Positions 58,679 to 64,000 of a stretch of 64,000 bases of DNA are shown here, one piece after another. The notes beneath the pieces were generated by a model, which saw nothing but the letters and a program-made list of their open reading frames with translations, searched no databases and was not told where the DNA came from. Both the position numbers and the translations under genes were made by a program. Source of the stretch: Gibbsiella quercinecans (GTDB taxonomy: Bacteria; Pseudomonadota; Gammaproteobacteria; Enterobacterales; Enterobacteriaceae); NCBI RefSeq assembly GCF_002291425.1, contig NZ_CP014136.1:4092001-4156000 (forward strand). The letters are read 5' to 3'. Numbering within the stretch: position 1 is the first letter of the stretch; each line of letters starts with the position of its first letter.

Positions 58679-61600
58679 TTAATGCCAGCGCAAATCGAGC
58701 GTGAACGGGAAGTTCGGGTTGCGCGGCTGCGGTTCAACCGTCATTTTTCCTGGTGTATGACCCATGTGCAAGAAACGCGCCAGCCTGCGGGCTTCCGCTT
58801 CATAGGCGTTAACGGGGTGGCTATCGTAATTGCGCCCGCCCGGGTGTGCGACGTGATACTGGCAGCCGCCGAGCGAACGCTGCATCCAGTTGTCCACCAG
58901 TTCGATGGTCAGCGGCACTTGCACGCCGATGGTCGGATGCAGGCAGGCTGCGGGTTGCCAGGCCCGGTAGCGCACTGCGCCGACCGCTTCGCCGACGTTG
59001 CCGGTAGGCTGTAACGGCACTGGCTGGCCGTTAACGGTGATCAGGTGGCGATCGTCGTTGAGCCCGGTCACTCTGATCTGCAGCCGTTCCACCGATGAAT
59101 CAACATAGCGCACGGTGCCGCCGATTGCACCTTCTTCACCCATCACATGCCACGGTTCCAGTGCATGGCTGATTTGCACCTGAACGCCATCGGCGCAGAA
59201 TTCGCCGTGCTGCGGGAAGCGGAAGGCGAAGTGGGCATCAAACCAGCCCGGATCGAATGCGTAGCCAAATTCGCCCAGTTCGCTCAGCACATCGTTAAAG
59301 TCCTGCCGCACAAAATGGGGCAGCATAAAGCGATCGTGCAGTTCGGTGCCCCAGCGGCGCAGCCGTTGCGGCTGATAGGGCTGCTGCCAGAAACGGGCCA
59401 GCAGTGCACGCAGCAGCAACTGTTGCGCCAGCGACATTCTCGCATGCGGCGGCATTTCAAAGGCACGCAGCTCCAGCAGGCCCAGGCGGCCGCTTGGCCC
59501 ATCCGGCGAGTAGAGTTTATCAATACAGAACTCAGCCCGGTGGGTGTTGCCGGCGGCGTCGATCAACAGGTTGCGCAGCAGGCGGTCGATCAGCCACGGC
59601 GGCGAGGTTTCTTCGGGCTGTGGGAAGCGGCTGAAGGCGATCTCCATTTCATATACGGAATCGTTGCGCGCTTCATCAATCCGCGGCGCCTGGCTGGTGG
59701 GGCCGATAAACAGCCCCGAGAACAGGTAGGACAGCGACGGATGGTTATGCCAGAAGCCGATCAGGCTGCGCAGCAGATCCGGGCGGCGCAGGAACGGGCT
59801 TTGTGCCGGGGTGGCACCGCCCATCACCATATGGTTGCCGCCGCCGGTGCCGGTATGGCGGCCGTCGAGCATGAATTTTTCCGTCGTCAGGCGTGACTGG
59901 TGCGCCGCGTCATACAGGAAGGTGGTTTGCTCCACCAGTTCGCTCCAGTTGGCGGCCGGCTGAATATTCACTTCGATCACGCCGGGATCGGGGGTGATGC
60001 GGAAGTTGGTCAGGCGCGGATCGCCCGGCGGTTCATAGCCTTCCAGCACCACCGGGATACCGAGTGCCAGTGAGGTGGCTTCGATGGCTTCCACCAGTTG
60101 CAGGTAATCTTCCAGCGCGCGGGTGGGGGGCATAAACAGATACAGAATGCCATTGCGTGGCTCTGCGCACAGCGCCGTGCGGGCCAGGCCGTCGGCCGAC
60201 TGATGCAACGCCGGGCGCGGGATGGGCGGCTGTGGCTCTGTGGCGCCTGGCGTGCTGTCGCGATATTGCTGGCGCAACTGTTGGTAGGCCGGCAGCGACG
60301 GGAACGGTTGGTGCGGATCGGTGCTGTGAATATACGGGTAATCGCTTTTCTGCACCCAGGGCAACGAATCCAGCGGCAGGCGGTAGCCCAGCGCTGAATC
60401 CCCCGGCAGCAGGTAACAGCGCTCCTCGCGCAGGAACCACGGGCCGCTGCGCCATGGCTGATTTTCTTCCTTAGCCAGCGGCAACACGTGGCCGATCACC
60501 GCATCCAGGCCCTGTTCGAAGACGTTGCGCAATCGCGCGCGCTCCAGCGGATCGTCCAGGCGTGAATCAAAGGGATCGACATTGGCCGGCAGTTTGCGCT
60601 CACGCCACAGGTAATAGAAGGTGTCTTCATAGGCCGGGAAAATATCGCTGCCGTCAACGCCCAGATATTGTGCGATGCGCTGCAAGAAATCGGCGGCCAG
60701 CGCTGGCGTGACGCCATAATCCTGGGTTTCGTCAGCGAACATGGCCGGCACCGCGATCGGTTGGCCGTCCCGGCGCCAGAAGCAGTTGAGCGACCAGCGC
60801 GGTAACTGTTCGCCGGGGTACCATTTCCCCTGGCCAAAGTGCACCAGCCCGCCTGGCGCATAGTGTTCACGCATACGCTGAAACAGTTCTGCGGCGCGCA
60901 GGCGCTTGGTCGGCCCCAGCGCATCGGTATTCCATTCGGCGCCGTCGGGATCGTCAACGGCGACGAACGTCGGCTCGCCGCCCATGGTCAACTGCACATC
61001 GTTGGCCTGCAAATCGCTGTCGATCTGGTAGCCGAGCGCGTTGATCGCCTGCCACTGTGCTTCGCTGTAGGGTTTGGTCACCCGTGGCACTTCATCGACT
61101 CGGGTAATCTCCATCCGGTGTTCAAATTCGCACTCGCATTCATCCAGCAGGCCGCTGATCGGCGCGGCGCTGGACGGTTCCGGCGTGCAGGCCAGCGGGA
61201 TGTGCCCCTCGCCGGCAAACAGTCCCGAGGTCGGATCCAGCCCAATCCAACCTGCGCCGGGCAGATAAACCTCGGTCCAGGCGTGCAGATCGGTAAAGTC
61301 AGCCTCCGGGCCGGAAGGGCCATCGAGCGATTTTACATCCGGCGTCAGTTGCAGCAGATAGCCGGAGACAAAGCGGGCGGCCAGGCCCAGGTTGCGCAGG
61401 ATCTGCACCAGCAGCCAGGCGGAATCGCGGCAGGAGCCGCTGCGCAGGGTCAGGGTTTCTTCCGGCGTTTGCACCCCGGGCGCCATACGGATGGTGTAAC
61501 CGATGTGATTCTGCAACTGTTGGTTGAGCGCCACCAGGAATTCGGCGCTGCGCTGCGGCGCTTTGGGGATGGTGCTCAGGTAGCTTTCCAGCGTTGGCGT

Positions 61601-61969
61601 GAGCGGCTGGCATTGCAGATAGGGCGCCAGCTCGATTTTTTGTTCGGCGGAATAGTTGAATGGGATCTGCTCAGCCTGCGGCTCAAGGAAGAAATCGAAC
61701 GGGTTAATCACCGACATTTCAACCCGCATATCCACTTCTACCCGGAAATGCTCGGTGGGTTCCGGAAACACCAGCCGGGCCAGGTAGTTCCCGTTGGGAT
61801 CCTGCTGCCAGTTGATAAAGTGCGTTTCCGGGATCACTTTCAGCGAGTATGCCAGGATGGGGGTGCGGCAGTGTGCAGCGGGGCGCAGGCGTATGACTTG
61901 GGGACCCAGATTGATGCGGCGGTCATAGCGATATTCGGTCACGTGGTTTAGCGCAATATTAATAGCCAT
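58679..61969 (-). CDS. Transglutaminase-DUF2126 fusion protein
   Basis: 1096 residues from the ATG at 61969 (MAINIALNHVTEYRYDRRIN), eight bases after GAGG. The transglutaminase part has the triad C180 (GSCRDSAWLL), H229 (DLHAWTEVYL) and D245 (GWIGLDPTSG). From about 310 onward it is DUF2126, with TMGGEPTFVAVDDPDGAEWNT, VHFGQGKWYPGEQLPRWSLN, VLEGYEPPGDPRL and TEKFMLDGRHTGTGGGNHMV. DUF2126 resembles glutamine-synthetase/COOH-NH2 ligase-like domains in published predictions, so one protein may join a ligase-like and a peptidase-like activity. First gene of the operon; a CRP site lies about 145 bases upstream. Confidence 0.92.
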   Translation of the reverse strand: MAINIALNHVTEYRYDRRINLGPQVIRLRPAAHCRTPILAYSLKVIPETHFINWQQDPNGNYLARLVFPEPTEHFRVEVDMRVEMSVINPFDFFLEPQAEQIPFNYSAEQKIELAPYLQCQPLTPTLESYLSTIPKAPQRSAEFLVALNQQLQNHIGYTIRMAPGVQTPEETLTLRSGSCRDSAWLLVQILRNLGLAARFVSGYLLQLTPDVKSLDGPSGPEADFTDLHAWTEVYLPGAGWIGLDPTSGLFAGEGHIPLACTPEPSSAAPISGLLDECECEFEHRMEITRVDEVPRVTKPYSEAQWQAINALGYQIDSDLQANDVQLTMGGEPTFVAVDDPDGAEWNTDALGPTKRLRAAELFQRMREHYAPGGLVHFGQGKWYPGEQLPRWSLNCFWRRDGQPIAVPAMFADETQDYGVTPALAADFLQRIAQYLGVDGSDIFPAYEDTFYYLWRERKLPANVDPFDSRLDDPLERARLRNVFEQGLDAVIGHVLPLAKEENQPWRSGPWFLREERCYLLPGDSALGYRLPLDSLPWVQKSDYPYIHSTDPHQPFPSLPAYQQLRQQYRDSTPGATEPQPPIPRPALHQSADGLARTALCAEPRNGILYLFMPPTRALEDYLQLVEAIEATSLALGIPVVLEGYEPPGDPRLTNFRITPDPGVIEVNIQPAANWSELVEQTTFLYDAAHQSRLTTEKFMLDGRHTGTGGGNHMVMGGATPAQSPFLRRPDLLRSLIGFWHNHPSLSYLFSGLFIGPTSQAPRIDEARNDSVYEMEIAFSRFPQPEETSPPWLIDRLLRNLLIDAAGNTHRAEFCIDKLYSPDGPSGRLGLLELRAFEMPPHARMSLAQQLLLRALLARFWQQPYQPQRLRRWGTELHDRFMLPHFVRQDFNDVLSELGEFGYAFDPGWFDAHFAFRFPQHGEFCADGVQVQISHALEPWHVMGEEGAIGGTVRYVDSSVERLQIRVTGLNDDRHLITVNGQPVPLQPTGNVGEAVGAVRYRAWQPAACLHPTIGVQVPLTIELVDNWMQRSLGGCQYHVAHPGGRNYDSHPVNAYEAEARRLARFLHMGHTPGKMTVEPQPRNPNFPFTLDLRWH

Positions 61970-62074
61970 AGCTCGAGCCTCAGAATTTTGAAATCTGAAA
62001 TTATCTGGCATCCATGTGCCGACGCCATTGCGAGAACCGTTACCGTGGTGGGTGAGTTGGTTGGATGAACCCCC

Positions 62075-62088
62075 GTCTGGATCCAGAC
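62075..62088. promoter_or_regulatory. Perfect palindrome GTCTGGATCCAGAC
   Basis: Fourteen-base perfect palindrome between the CRP site and the start of the DUF2126 gene. It could be a second regulator site; no matching regulator is known to me. Confidence 0.4.
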
Positions 62089-62106
62089 CGTTTTAACTGC
62101 TGGGAG

Positions 62107-62122
62107 TGTGATTATCATCACA
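62107..62122 (-). promoter_or_regulatory. CRP-type site upstream of the ATP-grasp/transglutaminase operon
   Basis: TGTGATTATCATCACA has both perfect CRP half-sites TGTGA and TCACA at six-base spacing. It lies downstream of the ypfN stop and upstream of the leftward operon only, so it should act on that operon. Confidence 0.75.
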
Positions 62123-62219
62123 TTAACCAATCAGAGTTAAATCTAGAGGCAATCTTTTGAGAAGTCGACTTCTTTTTACGCAGAGAAAGGGCGCCGCCGG
62201 GCAAGCGCGGCGCTCAGGG

Positions 62220-62411
62220 TTAGGGTTTTTTCTTTGGTTGATCGTCTTCGTCGTCGTCCCACTTCGCGTTGTTATCGCGGTGCGGCGGCAAGGTCGGTTT
62301 ATTGGCCAAATAGCTTTTTACGTCGACGCGGCGCAGTTCTTTTATCCCGCTGATGATCATCCCCGCCAGGATCAGCAGAATGATCCACCAGTAATCAGCT
62401 AACCAGTGCAT
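62220..62411 (-). CDS. ypfN: YpfN (UPF0370) small membrane protein
   Basis: 63 residues: one N-terminal membrane helix ([21 protein letters not shown]), then [20 protein letters not shown] and an acidic-then-basic tail [12 protein letters not shown]. Matches the E. coli YpfN pattern (66 residues). Function unknown. It starts two bases before the stop region of the M15 peptidase gene on the same strand, so dapE, the peptidase and ypfN probably form one unit. Confidence 0.93.
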   Translation of the reverse strand: MHWLADYWWIILLILAGMIISGIKELRRVDVKSYLANKPTLPPHRDNNAKWDDDEDDQPKKKP

Positions 62412-62413
62412 AG

Positions 62414-63088
62414 TTATTTCTTCTCTTCAGGGCGTATAAAACGCGCAAAAATGGAGGGCAAGTGGCGCGCCAGCCAGCCAGCACCGGCGACGTCGCTATC
62501 TTGCCAGGCGGCCAGCAGCAGCGCCGGCGTCAACAAATGCTCGGCCTGCTGCGCCAAGGGACGGTAGCTCAGATGCCAGGGCTCCATCGCCACGCCGCTG
62601 CTCTCGCCGCTGAACGGCCGGTAGAAGCCGAAGTCGGCCATGTTTTCCGACAGCCAGCAGGTGAGCGGGTAAAAGTAGCCGCCCTGCAGGTATTCCCAGG
62701 GTTCCAGTTGCAGCTTTTGGCCTGCCGGCAGCAGCGCCGGGGAATAGATATCCAGATCGCTGCCCCAGTGATGGCGGCTGGCGCCCGGCAGCGCAGACCA
62801 GCGCAGGATGGCTTCGCAGCGTTCGGCATCGGAAAGCGGTGTGATGTCGATGGGCTGGCTGTTGTGATCCAGCACCGGGCGTTCGCCGCGGAACTTGCCG
62901 TTCCAGATGGCCCGCTGGCGTTCAAAATCACGAAAGGTACTGGCCGGTTGTAGATCAAAACCGGCGGCCTGGGCCGCCTGCTGCATGGCGCAAAAGGCGG
63001 CGACCGCCTGCGGCTGCAGGCGATGGTTGCCCACCAGGGGCGCCAGATGCCCGGTGCTGCGCCCGGTGAGCATCTCTGGGGTGATCAT
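62414..63088 (-). CDS. M15-family D-alanyl-D-alanine carboxypeptidase-like protein
   Basis: 224 residues from the ATG at 63088 ([20 protein letters not shown]), which overlaps the dapE stop by four bases. VanY/LdcB-type zinc peptidase: [10 protein letters not shown] supplies histidine and aspartate ligands, and EPWHLSYRP supplies the third. [18 protein letters not shown] precedes them. No signal peptide is visible, which is unusual for a peptidoglycan enzyme and hints at a cytosolic recycling role. E. coli K-12 lacks it at this site. Confidence 0.87.
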   Translation of the reverse strand: MITPEMLTGRSTGHLAPLVGNHRLQPQAVAAFCAMQQAAQAAGFDLQPASTFRDFERQRAIWNGKFRGERPVLDHNSQPIDITPLSDAERCEAILRWSALPGASRHHWGSDLDIYSPALLPAGQKLQLEPWEYLQGGYFYPLTCWLSENMADFGFYRPFSGESSGVAMEPWHLSYRPLAQQAEHLLTPALLLAAWQDSDVAGAGWLARHLPSIFARFIRPEEKK

Positions 63089-64000
63089 GCGATCAACTGC
63101 TCCATAATACGCTGATACATGCGGCTCAGCAGTTGAAGATCGGCTGCGTTGACGCATTCGTTAACTTTGTGGATGGTGGCGTTAACCGGCCCCAGTTCCA
63201 CAACCTGTGCGCCCATCCGGGCAATGAACCGCCCGTCGGAGGTTCCGCCGTTGGTCAGCAACTGCGGGGTGCGTTCGGCATAGTGCTCAACCGCGTTTAC
63301 CACCGCATCCACCAGCGCACCGCGTGTGGTGAGGAAGGGCTGGCCAGACAGGCGCCAATCAATACTGTAGTTCAGTTTGTGGCGTTCCAACAGATCTTCC
63401 ACCTGTTGTTTGATCTGGGTATCAGTCAGTTCGGTGCTGAAACGGAAGTTGAACTGCACGAACAGTTCACCCGGGATCACATTGTTGCTGCCGGTGCCGG
63501 CCTGAATATTGGCGATCTGCATGCTGGTGGGCGGGAAGAAGGCGTTGCCCTGATCCCATTCGGTAGCCACCAGCTCATTGAGCGCCGGCATGGCGCGGTG
63601 CACCGGGTTATCCGCCAGGTGCGGGTAGGCGACGTGCCCTTGAATACCGTGGATGCGCAGGTTAGCGGTGATGGAGCCGCGGCGCCCGTTTTTAACCACG
63701 TCGCCGACGTGCTCGGTGCTGGAAGGCTCGCCCACCAGGCAGTAATCCAGGCGCTCGTTGCGCGCCATCAGGGCTTCGACAACCTTGACCGTGCCGTGGG
63801 TGCCGTTGGCTTCTTCGTCAGAGGTGATCAAGAACGCCAACCGCCCCTGGTGATCGGGGTGCGCGGCGACAAAGCGTTCGGCGGCGACCACCATGGCGGC
63901 CAGCGATCCTTTCATATCCGCAGCGCCGCGGCCGTACAGCATGCCGTCGCGGATGGTGGGATCAAACGGCGGGTGTGCCCACAGGCTTTCGTCGCCGCTT
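63085..64000 (-). CDS. dapE: Succinyl-diaminopimelate desuccinylase DapE, 5' part missing
   Basis: Cut by the right edge; about 304 C-terminal residues are visible out of roughly 375. The frame reads without a break from the edge ([28 protein letters not shown]). M20 zinc motifs: D-M-K after GRGAAD, the catalytic region [22 protein letters not shown] and C-terminal [13 protein letters not shown]. Releases succinate from N-succinyl-LL-DAP in lysine and peptidoglycan precursor synthesis. Coupled to the downstream M15 gene. Confidence 0.97.
   Translation of the reverse strand, partial: SGDESLWAHPPFDPTIRDGMLYGRGAADMKGSLAAMVVAAERFVAAHPDHQGRLAFLITSDEEANGTHGTVKVVEALMARNERLDYCLVGEPSSTEHVGDVVKNGRRGSITANLRIHGIQGHVAYPHLADNPVHRAMPALNELVATEWDQGNAFFPPTSMQIANIQAGTGSNNVIPGELFVQFNFRFSTELTDTQIKQQVEDLLERHKLNYSIDWRLSGQPFLTTRGALVDAVVNAVEHYAERTPQLLTNGGTSDGRFIARMGAQVVELGPVNATIHKVNECVNAADLQLLSRMYQRIMEQLIA

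Noticed and set aside
60839..61951. 370-codon plus-strand frame opposite the transglutaminase-DUF2126 gene
   Set aside because: Antisense shadow; the minus-strand protein has intact catalytic motifs throughout.
61948..62130. 60-codon minus-strand frame upstream of the DUF2126 gene, considered as a leader peptide
   Set aside because: It overlaps the CRP site and the palindrome and lacks a ribosome binding site, so the region is better read as promoter.

Overview
The window reads as chromosome of a gamma-proteobacterium of the order Enterobacterales, most like Serratia or a near relative in the Yersiniaceae. Most proteins align by memory, residue for residue over long stretches, with Escherichia coli K-12 proteins, but the base composition is more GC-rich and several genes absent from K-12 are present (mgtE, a second Pst-type transporter, a bactofilin). 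No rRNA, tRNA or CRISPR array was seen.

Layout. 1-11.8 kb: the leftward operon mdtA-mdtB-mdtC-mdtD-baeS-baeR (RND multidrug efflux plus its envelope-stress two-component system), ending beside the start of yegP. 12.2-16.9 kb: yegD (Hsp70-like), an Ada-AlkA fusion repair protein, the Mg transporter mgtE and small yfgG. 17.2-23.1 kb: yfgF (c-di-GMP phosphodiesterase type) and the polyphosphate genes ppk-ppx. 23.4-28.2 kb: a PhoB-boxed pstC-pstA-pstB set with oversized permeases and no pstS or phoU beside it. 28.2-31.4 kb: bactofilin, an AT-rich MFS transporter, speG. 31.5-37.6 kb: purMN and upp-uraA, split by an inserted hcp, Tlde1-type effector and immunity-like module (type VI secretion cargo). 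37.7-42.5 kb: an accessory patch between uraA and hda holding IS481 fragments, a methyltransferase remnant, an rpn gene with a nonsense codon, a YetF-like membrane protein, an intact IS481 element, a YeaQ-type protein and a helical-repeat lipoprotein. 42.7-55.2 kb: the conserved block hda, arsC-like, bepA, perM, bcp-gcvR, dapA-bamC-purC, ypfJ, tmcA, ypfH, with two related inverted-repeat elements flanking ypfJ. 55.2-62.0 kb: a three-gene transglutaminase / circularly permuted ATP-grasp plus alpha-E / transglutaminase-DUF2126 operon of unknown function with a textbook CRP site upstream. 62.2-64.0 kb: ypfN, an M15 peptidase and dapE, cut by the window end.

The right two thirds keep the E. coli 56-minute order (ppx ppk ... 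purN purM upp uraA hda yfgD bepA perM bcp gcvR dapA bamC purC ypfJ tmcA ypfH ypfN dapE), so the insertions stand out as four discrete accessory patches: pst/bactofilin/MFS/speG, the T6SS cargo module, the IS481 patch, and the ATP-grasp/transglutaminase operon.

The best candidates for little-described biology are the ATP-grasp/transglutaminase operon, the orphan Hcp-effector-immunity module with an FNR-like box, and the rpn locus in which the nuclease reading frame is broken while the internal small antitoxin frame is intact.
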